The notes: generated by a model from the sequence alone, not told the origin. DNA of 64,000 bases from Streptomyces caelestis (GCF_014205255.1 NZ_JACHNE010000001.1:2418001-2482000); one strand, 5' to 3'. Positions 1-9,551 are shown, counted from the stretch's first letter. Translations and numbers: made by a program.

Positions 1-2055
1 AGGGGACAGCTTCAATGCGATACGCGGCGGTGTCTGCCACAGCGGTGTGCCCTCGCGTGCGTCGAAGGCCGCCATCCGGCCGTCGGGGCCTGCCACGTAT
101 ACGACGCGCGTACGCCCGTCGTACACCGCCGCACCCGGCTGCGCCACGCCGCTCCGGGTCTGCCACAGCACACTGCCCGTCCAGGGCGACACGGCGGTCA
201 CCTCGCCGCCCGACGAGGTGAACCACACGGTGCTGCCGGCCAGGGTCGCGTTTCCGTGCACCTTCTCCGCCAGCCTCGTCGTGGTGAGGGACCCCTTGTC
301 CATCAGCACGATGTCGTCGTAGGCGGTGTCACCGCCCGGCCCCACCGCCCGGCTCCGCTTCAGGAAGACCAGGTGTCCGTCGTAGGCCCCGAGCAGATCG
401 GTGTCGTCCGCCGGTGTCGTGAGCCGCCGCGTCGAGCCGTCGGCGAGGTCCAGCGCGGCGACGAGGGAGTCCTGGCGGTCCCCCTGCGACTGCGAGACAC
501 ACTCCAGGTACAGACCCCCGCCGGCCGGGGTGAGTAGGCAGGAGTGGTCCGCCGGGAGCGGGGCCGTCCAGCGTTCCGTGCCGGTGCGCGGCGAGTGGGC
601 GGTCAGTGAGCGGCCGCTGCCGCCGTCCGGCAGCACCACAAGGCCGCCGACGACGACCGGGGCGGCGTGCACGTCGTTGACCGTACGCGACCACAAGCGG
701 TCGCCCGTCCCGGCGTCGAGCGCGACGACACTGGTCAGGTCGTCGTCGAACGAGCCCCGCGGGGCTGCCTGCAGCACCAGCACGGTGTCGTCGCGGACCC
801 CGAGGACGGTGGAGGAGTACGCCCCCTCACCGGTCCCGGCGGGTGCGGCGGCCCGCCAGACGGTCCTGCCGGTGCGCCCGTCCACGCGTACGGGAAGAAT
901 CCGGTCGCCGCCGCAGTAGACCGCGCCCTCGTGCACCTGGCAGCCAGGCCCGGGGGCATCGGCGTCGATGACGTCCAGGGCCTGCCTCGCACCGCGCGGG
1001 GCCGACTCGTACACAGTGGTCTGCCAGGGCCGCCAGCTCTCCGGGCTTTCGCTGCCCGCCCGTCCCGGGCCGATCAGCGAATAGGCCGTCAGTGCGAACA
1101 CGATGGCACCGACCGTGCCGATCGCCGCCGACAAGGGCCAAGGGCGTCTGCGGGCCTTGGTGTCCGTCGGGTCGGCCCCGCTCCCGGTGCGGGATGCCGA
1201 CTTCTCCGGCCGCAGGATCACGGTGGACGAGTCGCCCGCCTCCGGCTCCGGCAGGGCAGTCGCGAATACCCTGGCCAGTTCGTCGAGTCCGGGCCGGCCC
1301 GCGGGGTCCTTGATCAGGCAGCGCTCCAGGAGCCCGCGCAGCGGCTGACCGACCCCGTCCAGCACGGGGGCGTCGTGGACCACGCGGTACGCCGTCAGGT
1401 AGGGGCTGTCCGCGTCGAAGGGACCGCGCCCGGTGACGGCGTACACCAGCAGCGCCCCGAGCGAGAAGACGTCCGACGCCGGGCCGACCGTACGGGCGTC
1501 GACGAGCTGTTCCGGGGACATGAACGGCGGAGTGCCGATCATCTGGCCCGTCTCGGTCAGCGGCTGGTGGTTCTCCGCCGCGCGGGAGATGCCGAAGTCG
1601 ATGACTCGGGGCCCGTCCTCGGCGAGCAGGACGTTGGCCGGTTTCAGGTCCCGGTGCACCACGCCGGCCCGGTGGATGTCGCGCAGTGCCTCGACCAGGC
1701 CCAGGGCCAGCCCGCGCACTTCGGCGTCCGGCAGGGCGCCCCGGTCGCGGATCCGCCGGGCGAGCGAGGGCCCGGGCACGTACTGGGTCGCCATCCAGGG
1801 CAGCGCCGCCTCGGGGTCGGCGTCCAGGACCGGTGCGGTGAAGGCGCCGCTGACCTTGCGGACGGCCGCGATCTCCTGCCGGAACCGGGTGCGGAAGACG
1901 GTGTCCGCAGCGTACTGGGCGTGCACCACCTTGATGGCGACGTCACGGCCCGACCGCGCCCTGCCCCGGTAGACGACGCCCATGCCCCCGGCCCCGAGCC
2001 GGTCGAGCAGCTTGTAGCCGCCGACCGACTTCGGGTCGTCGCTGTGCAGCGGCAC
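1..2055 (-). CDS. Ser/Thr protein kinase with C-terminal PQQ-like beta-propeller (3' end cut by window)
   Basis: A Hanks-type membrane receptor kinase. From the GTG start at 2055, preceded by GAAGGGG, the product opens with a glycine-rich loop (LLDRLGAGGMGVVYRG) and the invariant lysine in VAIKVV. HRDLKPANVLL and DFGIS form the catalytic and Mg-binding loops, and MSPEQL marks the activation segment. After about residue 260 there is one membrane segment (LSAAIGTVGAIVFALTAYSL), then a long extracellular part with repeated VVALDAGTGDRLWSR / DGRTGRTVWRA blocks typical of PQQ/YVTN propeller repeats. All 685 codons in the window are open; the C terminus lies outside. It probably senses an envelope or extracellular signal; the ligand and substrates are unknown. 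The kinase call is firm, the propeller call is by repeat pattern. Confidence 0.93.
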   Translation of the reverse strand, partial: MPLHSDDPKSVGGYKLLDRLGAGGMGVVYRGRARSGRDVAIKVVHAQYAADTVFRTRFRQEIAAVRKVSGAFTAPVLDADPEAALPWMATQYVPGPSLARRIRDRGALPDAEVRGLALGLVEALRDIHRAGVVHRDLKPANVLLAEDGPRVIDFGISRAAENHQPLTETGQMIGTPPFMSPEQLVDARTVGPASDVFSLGALLVYAVTGRGPFDADSPYLTAYRVVHDAPVLDGVGQPLRGLLERCLIKDPAGRPGLDELARVFATALPEPEAGDSSTVILRPEKSASRTGSGADPTDTKARRRPWPLSAAIGTVGAIVFALTAYSLIGPGRAGSESPESWRPWQTTVYESAPRGARQALDVIDADAPGPGCQVHEGAVYCGGDRILPVRVDGRTGRTVWRAAAPAGTGEGAYSSTVLGVRDDTVLVLQAAPRGSFDDDLTSVVALDAGTGDRLWSRTVNDVHAAPVVVGGLVVLPDGGSGRSLTAHSPRTGTERWTAPLPADHSCLLTPAGGGLYLECVSQSQGDRQDSLVAALDLADGSTRRLTTPADDTDLLGAYDGHLVFLKRSRAVGPGGDTAYDDIVLMDKGSLTTTRLAEKVHGNATLAGSTVWFTSSGGEVTAVSPWTGSVLWQTRSGVAQPGAAVYDGRTRVVYVAGPDGRMAAFDAREGTPLWQTPPRIALKLSP

Positions 2056-2119
2056 GCCCGAATCCCCTTCCCCCGTAACGCCGTTCAGGCCCACAGGATA
2101 CGTAACGGGACATGAGGGC

Positions 2120-2154
2120 GGCCGGGCACCGGCCATGAGGTCCGGTGCCCGGCC
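2120..2154 (-). terminator. Hairpin after the RND transporter gene
   Basis: A 13-bp perfect inverted repeat (GGCCGGGCACCGG / CCGGTGCCCGGCC) with a 9-nt loop lies between the stop of the RND gene at 2172 and the start of the kinase gene at 2055. Both genes read leftwards, so it should separate their transcripts. There is no U-tract, as is usual for Streptomyces. Confidence 0.7.
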
Positions 2155-2171
2155 GCCGCCGGGTCAGGCCG

Positions 2172-5100
2172 TCACACGCCCGCGTGCTCCGGCTCCGCCG
2201 CGTCCGTGCGCTGGGCCGTCAGGCCCTTCTTCGCCGCGCGCTTGTTCGCCCGGCGCTCCTTGCGGAGTTCGACCATCGCGTACAGCGTGGGCACCAGCAG
2301 CAGCGTCAGCAGCGTCGACGTCACCAGGCCGCCGATCACGACCACGGCCAGCGGCTGGGCGATGAACCCGCCCTCGCCGGTGATGCCGAGGGCCATCGGC
2401 ATCAGGGCGAAGATCGTCGCCAGGGCCGTCATGAGGATCGGGCGCAGTCGGTGCCGGCCGCCCTCGATCACGGCCTCGACGACGCCGTGGCCCTGCTTGC
2501 GGTACTGGTTGATCAGGTCGATCAGCACGATCGCGTTCGTCACCACGATGCCGATGAGCATCAGCATGCCGATCATCGCGGGGACGCCCATCGGGGTGCC
2601 GGTGGCGATCAGCAGGCCGATCGCGCCCGTGGCCGCGAACGGGATGGAAACGAGCAGGATCAGCGGCTGGACCAGGGACCGGAAGGCGCCGACCAGCAGC
2701 ATGAAGACGATCGCGATGGCCGCGAGCATCGCCAGGCCGATGTTGGCGAACGCCTCCTCCTGGTCCTCGGAGACTCCGCCGATCGACGCCGTGGCGCCCG
2801 CCGGAAGCTTCAGCGCGTTGATCTCGGACTGGAGCTTGGTGCTCACCGCGCCCGTGTTGTCGCCGGTCGGCTTCGCGGTGATGGTGGCCGCGCGCTGGCC
2901 GTCGATGCGGGTCATGGAGACCGGGCCGTCGACCAGCTTCACCGTCGCGATGTCGCCGAGCTTCACCGCGCCCAGGCGCAGGTCCTGGAGCTGCTTCAGC
3001 GTCGTCGCGGGCTTCGCCGAGCGGATGACGACGTCGCGTTCGGTGTCGTCCAGGACCGCCTTGGCGGCCGTGGTGCCGCGGACGGCCTGGGCGACGGCGG
3101 CGCCGAGGGTCTGGTCGTTGAAGCCGGCCGCGGCCGCCTTGTCGTTGGCCTTCACGGAGATGCGCGGCACGCTGGTCGACAGATCGCTGGTGACGTCCGT
3201 GACGTCGTCGAGCGAGGCGACCGTCTTGCGGACCTCCTCGGCCGCCGTGCGCAGGACCTCGGCGTCGGCGGCCTTCACCACGACGCTGAGGTCCTGGCTG
3301 CCGAAGCCGTCACCGGCGGCGATGGTGGTCGTACCGATGCCCTTCAGGCCGGCCAGGCCCTTCTCGATGCGGTCCTGGACGTCCTCGTACGACGCCGAGT
3401 CGTCCAGCATCACCTGGTACGAGGCCTGGTTGGTGTCCGTACCGCCGCCGAAGGCCGCCATGAAGCCGGACGAGCCGACCGTGACCTGGTAGTTCTTCAC
3501 GCCCTCGGTACCGGCGAGGAGCTGCTCGACCTTCTTGGCCTGGGCGTTCGTCGCCTCCAGGCTGGTGCCGGGCTTCAGCTCCTGCTTGACGGTGAGGACC
3601 TCGACCTCGCCCTGGTCGAAGAAGTTCGTCTTCAGCAGCGGGGCCATGCCGAACGTGCCGACCAGGACGACGATCGCGATGGCCACGCTGGTGAGCCGGC
3701 GGCGGGTCGCGAAGCGCAGGACCGGGACGTAGATGCGCTGCAGGCGGCTCTTGGCCTCCTTCTCCTCGGCGAGCCGGCGGGCCTCGTCCGCGTCCTCGGG
3801 GGTGCCCTTCGGGGGCCGCAGGAACCAGTACGACAGGACCGGCACGACCGTCAGGGAGACGAGCAGGGACGCCAGCAGCGCGGCCGTCACCGTCAGGCTG
3901 AACGAGCCGAACAGCTCGCCCACCATGCCGCCGACCAGGCCGATCGGCAGGAACACGGCGACCGTGGTGAGCGTCGAGGACGTCACCGCGCCCGCGACCT
4001 CGCGGACCGCGTTGAGGATGGCCGAGTTGCGCTCCTCGCCGTAGCCGAGGTGCCGCTTGATGTTCTCCAGGACCACGATCGAGTCGTCGACGACCCGGCC
4101 GATCGCGATGGTCAGCGCGCCCAGCGTCAGGACGTTCAGTGACAGGTCGCGGGTCCACAGCACGATCAGGGCGAGGACCACGGACAGCGGGATGGACACC
4201 GCCGTCACGAGGGTGGAGCGGATCGAGGCCAGGAAGACCAGGATGACCAGGACCGCGAAGAGCAGACCGAGCGCGCCCTCGGTGGTCAGGCCCTTGATGG
4301 ACTTGGACACGGCCGGGCCCTGGTCGCTGACGACCGTCAGCTTCGCGCCGGAGCCGAGGTCCCCCCGCAGGTCCGGGAGCTTGTCCTGGACGGCGTCGGA
4401 GATGGCGACCGCGCTGCCGTCGCGGTCCATGGTGACGGCGACGGAGAGGCTGGGCTTGCCGTCCGTGCGGGTGATGGAGTCGGCCGGGGCCTCCTGCTGC
4501 TTCACCGTGGCGACGTCGCCGAGGCGCACCGGCTTGCCCTTGCCGGGCTCGCCCGTGACCATCAGGTCCTGGATCTGCCGCAGCGAGGTGAAGCCGCCGC
4601 CGACCTGGACCGTGCGGTTGGCGCCGCCCTCGGCGAAGGAGCCGGCCGGGACGGTCGCGCCGCCCGCCTGGAGGGCCTGGGCGAGGGACTGCGAGGTCAG
4701 ACCCGCCTTCGCCAGCTTGGCGTCGTCGGGCGTGACGGCGACCCGGAGGTCCCGCACGCCGTCGACGGTGACCTGGCCGACGCCGTCGATGCTCTTCAGG
4801 TCCGGCACGACGGTCTTGTCGAGCTGGTCGGCCAGGGCCTGCTGGTCCCGGTCGGAGGTGACGGCGAGGACGACGGTCGGGATGTCGTCCGTGGAGCCGG
4901 CGACGACCTGCGGGTCCACGTCGTCCGGGAGCTGGACGCGGGCCCGGTTGACGGCCTGCTGCACGTCGGCGACGAGCTGTTCGGTGCCGTTGCCGTAGTC
5001 GAAGGACGCCATGATCAGGGCGTTGCCCTCGGTGGCGGTGGAGGTCACCCCGCTGATGCCGTCGACGGCTTCGAGACTGTCCTCGATGGGCTCGACGACC

Positions 5101-5288
5101 TGCTTCTCGACCACGTCCGGGGACGCGCCCTGGTACGGCGCCAGCACGGACACCATGGGCAGTTCGATGGTGGGCAGCAGCTGCTGCTTGAGCTGGGGTA
5201 TCGCGATCGCCCCGAAGACGAGCGCGATGATCGACATCAGCCCTATCAGGGCCCGTTGCGCGAGGCTGAATCTCGACAGCCAGGACAT
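2172..5288 (-). CDS. RND-superfamily efflux transporter (AcrB/HAE1-like, SwrC type)
   Basis: A 1038-residue proton-driven exporter of the ACR_tran family. The N terminus (MSWLSRFSLAQRALIGLMSI) is the first membrane helix. The two large periplasmic-type loops and about 12 membrane helices expected for the family are present. GRVVDDSIVVLENI carries the paired aspartates of TM4 that relay protons in AcrB. There is no adjacent membrane-fusion or outer-membrane gene, as expected for a Gram-positive SwrC-like pump working alone. The ATG start gives the usual family length. A LuxR-type two-component pair lies 160 bp upstream on the same strand and may control it (inference). Substrate unknown. Confidence 0.93.
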   Translation of the reverse strand: MSWLSRFSLAQRALIGLMSIIALVFGAIAIPQLKQQLLPTIELPMVSVLAPYQGASPDVVEKQVVEPIEDSLEAVDGISGVTSTATEGNALIMASFDYGNGTEQLVADVQQAVNRARVQLPDDVDPQVVAGSTDDIPTVVLAVTSDRDQQALADQLDKTVVPDLKSIDGVGQVTVDGVRDLRVAVTPDDAKLAKAGLTSQSLAQALQAGGATVPAGSFAEGGANRTVQVGGGFTSLRQIQDLMVTGEPGKGKPVRLGDVATVKQQEAPADSITRTDGKPSLSVAVTMDRDGSAVAISDAVQDKLPDLRGDLGSGAKLTVVSDQGPAVSKSIKGLTTEGALGLLFAVLVILVFLASIRSTLVTAVSIPLSVVLALIVLWTRDLSLNVLTLGALTIAIGRVVDDSIVVLENIKRHLGYGEERNSAILNAVREVAGAVTSSTLTTVAVFLPIGLVGGMVGELFGSFSLTVTAALLASLLVSLTVVPVLSYWFLRPPKGTPEDADEARRLAEEKEAKSRLQRIYVPVLRFATRRRLTSVAIAIVVLVGTFGMAPLLKTNFFDQGEVEVLTVKQELKPGTSLEATNAQAKKVEQLLAGTEGVKNYQVTVGSSGFMAAFGGGTDTNQASYQVMLDDSASYEDVQDRIEKGLAGLKGIGTTTIAAGDGFGSQDLSVVVKAADAEVLRTAAEEVRKTVASLDDVTDVTSDLSTSVPRISVKANDKAAAAGFNDQTLGAAVAQAVRGTTAAKAVLDDTERDVVIRSAKPATTLKQLQDLRLGAVKLGDIATVKLVDGPVSMTRIDGQRAATITAKPTGDNTGAVSTKLQSEINALKLPAGATASIGGVSEDQEEAFANIGLAMLAAIAIVFMLLVGAFRSLVQPLILLVSIPFAATGAIGLLIATGTPMGVPAMIGMLMLIGIVVTNAIVLIDLINQYRKQGHGVVEAVIEGGRHRLRPILMTALATIFALMPMALGITGEGGFIAQPLAVVVIGGLVTSTLLTLLLVPTLYAMVELRKERRANKRAAKKGLTAQRTDAAEPEHAGV

Positions 5289-5448
5289 GGGTCAGGGTCT
5301 CTCTTCTGTTTAACGGCAGAAGCGGCAACGGGCGCGCAGATGAGCGCCCGCCCTAACACCCTGAGCCATCGGCGAGGCCCGATCCGTAGGCCCCAAGTCC
5401 CGTTCCTTATACGGCGCATACTCCGGCCGCAGTACGCCCGGGCCGCAC

Positions 5449-6132
5449 TCACTCCACCCTTGGACGGACCAGGCCGGACTCGTACGCGATGACCACGAGC
5501 TGCGCCCGGTCCCGGGCGCCCAGCTTGGCCATGGCCCGGTTGACGTGCGTCTTCACCGTCAGCGGACTGACCTCCAGCCGCTCGGCGATCTCGTCGTTGG
5601 AATGGCCGCCCGCGACCTGGACCAGCACCTCGCGCTCCCGCCCGGTGAGCGAGTCCAGCCGCTCGCCGCGGGCCGGGTCGCGGTCGCCCGCGTCGGGGCC
5701 GTCCTGGGCGAGGAAACGGGCGATCAGGCCGGTGGTGGCCGCCGGGGACAGCAGGGCCTGGCCGCCGGCCGCGGTCCGGATGGCGGTCAGCAGTTCCTCG
5801 GGCTCGGAGCCCTTGCCGAGGAAGCCGGAGGCGCCGGCGCGCAGCGACTGCACGACGTAGTCGTCGACCTCGAACGTCGTCAGGATGACCACGCGGACGT
5901 CGGCGAGTTCCGGGTCGGCACTGATCATGCGGGTCGCCGCGAGACCGTCGGTGCCGGGCATCCGGATGTCCATGAGGACGACGTCGGCCCGCTGCTCCTT
6001 CGCCATCCGTACCGCTTCCGCGCCGTCGGCGGCCTCGCCCACCACCTCCATGTCGGGCTCGGAGTCGACGAGCACACGAAAGGCGCTGCGGAGCAGCGCC
6101 TGGTCGTCGGCGAGCAGGACACGGATCGTCAT
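5449..6132 (-). CDS. LuxR/NarL-family response regulator
   Basis: A 227-residue regulator with an N-terminal receiver (acidic pair D9-D10, phospho-acceptor D55 in VVLMDIRMPG, conserved K near 107) and a C-terminal LuxR helix-turn-helix (LTGREREVLVQVAGGHSNDEIAERL, then LTVKTHVNRAMAKLG). It is the partner of the kinase directly upstream: its ATG overlaps the kinase stop by 4 bases (ATGA at 6129-6132), so the two are translationally coupled. It is followed after 160 bp by the RND exporter gene, a plausible target. The signal is not evident. Confidence 0.95.
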   Translation of the reverse strand: MTIRVLLADDQALLRSAFRVLVDSEPDMEVVGEAADGAEAVRMAKEQRADVVLMDIRMPGTDGLAATRMISADPELADVRVVILTTFEVDDYVVQSLRAGASGFLGKGSEPEELLTAIRTAAGGQALLSPAATTGLIARFLAQDGPDAGDRDPARGERLDSLTGREREVLVQVAGGHSNDEIAERLEVSPLTVKTHVNRAMAKLGARDRAQLVVIAYESGLVRPRVE

Positions 6133-7346
6133 ACGGGGTCCTCCCCGGGGGTGCGGTTCTTGACCGGCAGGATCGCATGGACACGGAACCCGCCGCCGTA
6201 GCGGGGACCGGTGGTGAGGGTGCCGCGCAGGGCCGTGACGCGTTCCCGCATGCCGAGCAGCCCGTGCCCGCCGCCGCTGCCCGGGGCCGCGTCCTCGCCT
6301 CCGCCGTCGTCGAGGACGGTGATCTCGATGTGGGGTCCGACCCGTACGACGCTGACCTCGGCCCTGGCCTGCGGCCCGGCGTGCTTCTGCACGTTCGTCA
6401 GCGCCTCCTGGATGATCCGGTAGGCGGCCAGGTCGACGGCTGCGGGGAGGGTGGTGCCCTGGTCGGCGCGGGCGACCTCGATGTGCAGGCCGGCGTTGCG
6501 GAAGGTGCCGGTGAGTTCGTCGAGGCGGTCCAGGCCGGGGGCGGGTTCGGTGGGGGCCTCCGGGTCGCCGGACTGCCGGAGCAGTCCGACGGTGGCCCGG
6601 AGTTCGTTGAGGGCGGAGCGGCTGGCCTCCCGGACGTGGGCGAGGGCCTCCTTGGCCTGGTCGGGGCGCTTGTCCATGACGTGCGCGGCGACGCCGGCCT
6701 GGACGTTGACCAGGGCGATGTGGTGGGCCACGACGTCGTGCAGGTCGCGGGCGATGCGCAGGCGTTCCTCGGCCACCCGGCGGCGGGCCTCCTCCTCGCG
6801 GGTGCGTTCGGCGCGTTCGGCGCGTTCCCGGATGGCCTGGACGAAGGCGCGGCGGCTGCGGACCGCGTCGCCGGCGGTGGCGCCGATGCCGGTCCAGGCG
6901 AAGATCGCGAGGTTCTCCTGGGCGTACCAGGGCAGGCTGCCGGCCGCCATGGCGGAGCCGGTCAGCACGGTCATGGTGAGCAGGCCGACGCGCCAGGTGG
7001 TGAGGCGGTCGGTGGTCGAGGCGACGGTGTACAGGGCGATGACCGCGGACATGGCGACGGGGGCGCGGGGGTCGCCGGTGACGGATTCGATGACGGAGAC
7101 CGTGCCGGTGAGGCAGAGGACCGTCATCGGGGCGCGGCGGCGGAAGACCAGGGCGGCGGCGCCGAGGGTGATGAGGACGAGGCTGAGGAGGTCGGGGGTG
7201 CGCAGGGCCCAGCTGACGCTGTCACGGTGGTGGGGCTCGACGAACGACCCGGCGACCATGCAGACCAGGACGCCTGCGGCCAGGACGGCGTCCATGGCCA
7301 GGGGATGTGCTTTGGCCTGGCATTTGACCCGCTGGAGGGTGCTCAC
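6129..7346 (-). CDS. Sensor histidine kinase, HisKA_3 (DesK/LiaS-like) family
   Basis: A 405-residue kinase starting at GTG. The first ~140 residues form several hydrophobic segments (ALRTPDLLSLVLITLGAAAL, VAMSAVIALYTVAS and others) and a short linker. The dimerisation/phospho-acceptor motif RIARDLHDVVAHHIALVNVQ carries the active histidine. The C-terminal HATPase_c domain shows the N box (IQEALTNVQKHAG) and a glycine-rich end (GGGHGLLGMRERV). It is encoded with its response regulator in a 4-base overlapping pair. There is no large extracellular domain, so it probably senses within or close to the membrane, as many Gram-positive envelope-stress kinases do. Confidence 0.94.
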   Translation of the reverse strand: MSTLQRVKCQAKAHPLAMDAVLAAGVLVCMVAGSFVEPHHRDSVSWALRTPDLLSLVLITLGAAALVFRRRAPMTVLCLTGTVSVIESVTGDPRAPVAMSAVIALYTVASTTDRLTTWRVGLLTMTVLTGSAMAAGSLPWYAQENLAIFAWTGIGATAGDAVRSRRAFVQAIRERAERAERTREEEARRRVAEERLRIARDLHDVVAHHIALVNVQAGVAAHVMDKRPDQAKEALAHVREASRSALNELRATVGLLRQSGDPEAPTEPAPGLDRLDELTGTFRNAGLHIEVARADQGTTLPAAVDLAAYRIIQEALTNVQKHAGPQARAEVSVVRVGPHIEITVLDDGGGEDAAPGSGGGHGLLGMRERVTALRGTLTTGPRYGGGFRVHAILPVKNRTPGEDPV

Positions 7347-7527
7347 GGGGGTTCACGGTAGCCGGGGTGGGTGTGCGGGGGTATGGGGGCCGGGGGTCGG
7401 AAGGCCGGTTGTGAGGTGCTCGGCGTGGGAGCTGAGGGCGGGGCGATGGCGCAACCCGGCGCGGCGGGGTGCGGCCGCGCCCACCCGTTCCGCCCTGGGC
7501 GGCACGTATGCCCGCGGTTACGTAGCT

Positions 7528-7806
7528 TCAGCCCGGAATCAAGCCGTCGTCGCTCAGCAGCTCCCTGACTTCCTCCAGGGTCGCGTCCGGGGACGGGAGG
7601 ATCAGTTCCGATGGTTCCAGGGAGTCGTCGGGCAGGGGTTCGCCCAGGTCTCTGACCCTGGTCAGCAGGGCCTGGAGGGTGCGGCGGAAGCCGGGGCCGT
7701 CGCCGTTCTCCATTTCGGCCAGGAGTTCGTCGTCCAGCTTGTTCAGTTCGGCGAGGTGGCCGTCGGCCAGCCTCACCTGGCCCTCCCCCATGATCCGAAC
7801 GATCAT
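7528..7806 (-). CDS. pspAA: PspA-associated protein PspAA
   Basis: A 92-residue soluble protein (MIVRIMGEGQVRLADGHL at the start, DATLEEVRELLSDDGLIPG at the end) of the PspAA family, which accompanies PspA in actinobacteria and some archaea. It lies 23 bases downstream of pspA on the same strand, with a strong GGAGGG ribosome site before its ATG, so the two form an operon. It probably takes part in the phage-shock/membrane-stress response; its biochemical role is not established. A separate PspAB-family gene occurs at 49079. Confidence 0.8.
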   Translation of the reverse strand: MIVRIMGEGQVRLADGHLAELNKLDDELLAEMENGDGPGFRRTLQALLTRVRDLGEPLPDDSLEPSELILPSPDATLEEVRELLSDDGLIPG

Positions 7807-7829
7807 GTCGCCCTCCTAGGCGTGGGCCC

Positions 7830-8627
7830 CTACTGCTTGTCGAAGCGCGGGGTGTCCTGCGGCTGCTGCTGGGACTGCTGCTGGCTCGTGCCACCTTCGA
7901 GGGCCTGCTGCCCGGCGCTCGAGCCGCCGGCCAGTTCGGCCTTCATGCGCTGCAGTTCCAGCTCTACATCCGTACCACCGGAGAGCCGGTCCAGCTCGGC
8001 CTGGAGGTCGTCCTTGTGCATGCCGGAGGGGTCCTCCAGGGCACCGGAGGCGAGCAGTTCGTCGATGGCGCCGGCGCGGGCCTGGAGCTGGGCCGTCTTG
8101 TCCTCGGCCCGCTGGATCGCCAGGCCGACGTCGCCCATCTCCTCGGAGATGCCGGAGAAGGCCTCGCCGATGCGGGTCTGCGCCTGGGCCGCGGTGTACG
8201 TCGCCTTGATCGTCTCCTTCTTCGTACGGAAGGCGTCGACCTTGGCCTGGAGCCGCTGGGCCGCGAGGGTGAGCTTCTCCTCCTCGCCCTGGAGCGTCGC
8301 GTGCTGGGTCTCCAGGTCGGTCACCTGCTGCTGGAGGGCGGCCCGGCGGGACAGCGCTTCACGGGCCAGGTCCTCACGGCCCAGCGCGAGCGCCTTGCGG
8401 CCCTGGTCCTCCAGCTTGGTGGACTGGGACTGCAACTGGTTCAGCTGGAGTTCCAGGCGCTTGCGCGAGGTCGCCACGTCGGCGACACCGCGGCGGACCT
8501 TCTGGAGCAGCTCCAGCTGCTTCTGGTACGAGTAATCGAGGGTCTCGCGCGGGTCCTCGGCCCGGTCAAGGGCCTTGTTCGCCTTCGCGCGGAAGATCAT
8601 CCCCATACGCTTCATGACACCGCTCAT
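7830..8627 (-). CDS. pspA: Phage-shock protein A (PspA/IM30/ESCRT-III family)
   Basis: A 265-residue, largely helical coiled-coil protein that binds stressed cytoplasmic membrane. The start is placed at ATG 8627 (MSGVMKRMGMIFRAKANKAL), the conserved amphipathic N-terminal helix of the family. An in-frame upstream extension is possible but unlike relatives. The hallmark DYSYQKQLELLQKVRRGVA region follows, then long heptad-rich helices. The C terminus is Gln/Ser-rich (GTSQQQSQQQPQDTPRFDKQ). AGAAGGGGG lies upstream. It is first in an operon with pspAA. Confidence 0.93.
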   Translation of the reverse strand: MSGVMKRMGMIFRAKANKALDRAEDPRETLDYSYQKQLELLQKVRRGVADVATSRKRLELQLNQLQSQSTKLEDQGRKALALGREDLAREALSRRAALQQQVTDLETQHATLQGEEEKLTLAAQRLQAKVDAFRTKKETIKATYTAAQAQTRIGEAFSGISEEMGDVGLAIQRAEDKTAQLQARAGAIDELLASGALEDPSGMHKDDLQAELDRLSGGTDVELELQRMKAELAGGSSAGQQALEGGTSQQQSQQQPQDTPRFDKQ

Positions 8628-8951
8628 GGGCTTCGCGCGCCCCCTTCTGACCGACTCCGGCTCCAGCTCCTGCGACAGAACCCACAGTACGGGCCCTGCA
8701 TCCATTACCGCACTGTTCGGGGACGGATGCGCTCATCCCCAAGGACGACTGAGCACGCTCCCGCTCCGGCGTAGGGAGTAGGTGGCCCCCGGGGTAACCC
8801 GGGATACCCCGGGTAACCGGAGCCGCACGTCCCGGGAACGACCGGGTGCGTACACAACGTCCCCTCTGTCCCCTTACAGACGACTGGTGTTGCCGGATCG
8901 TTCCCCACGGGACTGGGGTCCATGCCCGGGAAGCCCTTACCCTTGGGTTTT
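8628..8951. other. Divergent intergenic region between pspA and the DUF3043 gene
   Basis: About 320 bases without a convincing gene. It must hold the promoters of pspA (leftwards) and of the DUF3043 gene (rightwards). The only structure seen is a cluster of ~10-bp direct repeats of the form CCGGGnTAACC near 8791-8820. No operator of a known regulator was recognised. Confidence 0.5.
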
Positions 8952-9551
8952 GTGTTCCGTAGCCGTGCGAAGGATGAGAAGGCCCAGGCCGCCGACAAGG
9001 CGCCGGTGAACTTCTCCAAGCAGCCCCGCGACCCGCAAGCCCCGAAGGGCAGGCCCACGCCCAAGCGCAGTGAGGCCCAGTCCCAGCGCCGCAGCGTCGC
9101 CAACACGTCGATGACGCGGAAGGAGGCCGCCAAGCGGCAGCGCGAGGAGCGCCGCAGCGCGCTGGAGCGCCAGCGTCAGGCGCTGGCGAGCGGCGACGAG
9201 CGGTACCTGCCCGCGCGTGACAAGGGGCCGGTCCGCCGGTTCGCGCGCGACTTCGTCGACTCGCGGTTCAACATCGCGGAGTTCTTCCTGCCGATGGCCG
9301 TGGTCATCCTCGTGCTGAGCATGGTGCGGGTGGCCGCGCTCCAGAACATCGCGCTGCTGCTGTGGCTCGTGGTGATCGTGCTGATCGTGCTCGACTCGTT
9401 CGTCACGGCGTTCCGCCTGAAGAAGCAGCTCAACGAGCGCTTCGCGGACCAGAACAAGCGCGGCGCGGTCGCCTACGCCCTGATGCGCTCTCTCCAGATG
9501 CGCCGGCTCCGGCTGCCGAAGCCGCAGGTCAAGCGCGGAGAGCGGCCCTGA
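8952..9551 (+). CDS. DUF3043 family membrane protein
   Basis: A conserved actinobacterial membrane protein of unknown function, 199 residues from GTG 8952 (VFRSRAKDEKAQAADK). An ATG at 8922 would add ten residues and has GGGG upstream; GTG 8952 is chosen because relatives begin with this (M/V)FR(S/R)RSK sequence. The first ~90 residues are very basic and charged (KEAAKRQREERRSALERQRQ). Two adjacent membrane helices follow (AEFFLPMAVVILVLSMV and IALLLWLVVIVLIVLDSF), then a basic tail. The next gene starts on its stop codon. Confidence 0.82.
   Translation: MFRSRAKDEKAQAADKAPVNFSKQPRDPQAPKGRPTPKRSEAQSQRRSVANTSMTRKEAAKRQREERRSALERQRQALASGDERYLPARDKGPVRRFARDFVDSRFNIAEFFLPMAVVILVLSMVRVAALQNIALLLWLVVIVLIVLDSFVTAFRLKKQLNERFADQNKRGAVAYALMRSLQMRRLRLPKPQVKRGERP

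Noticed and set aside
2145..4142. Long open frames on the plus strand opposite the RND transporter
   Set aside because: They are shadows from high GC; the composition (Asp/Arg/His runs) is not protein-like and the minus strand encodes a clear transporter.
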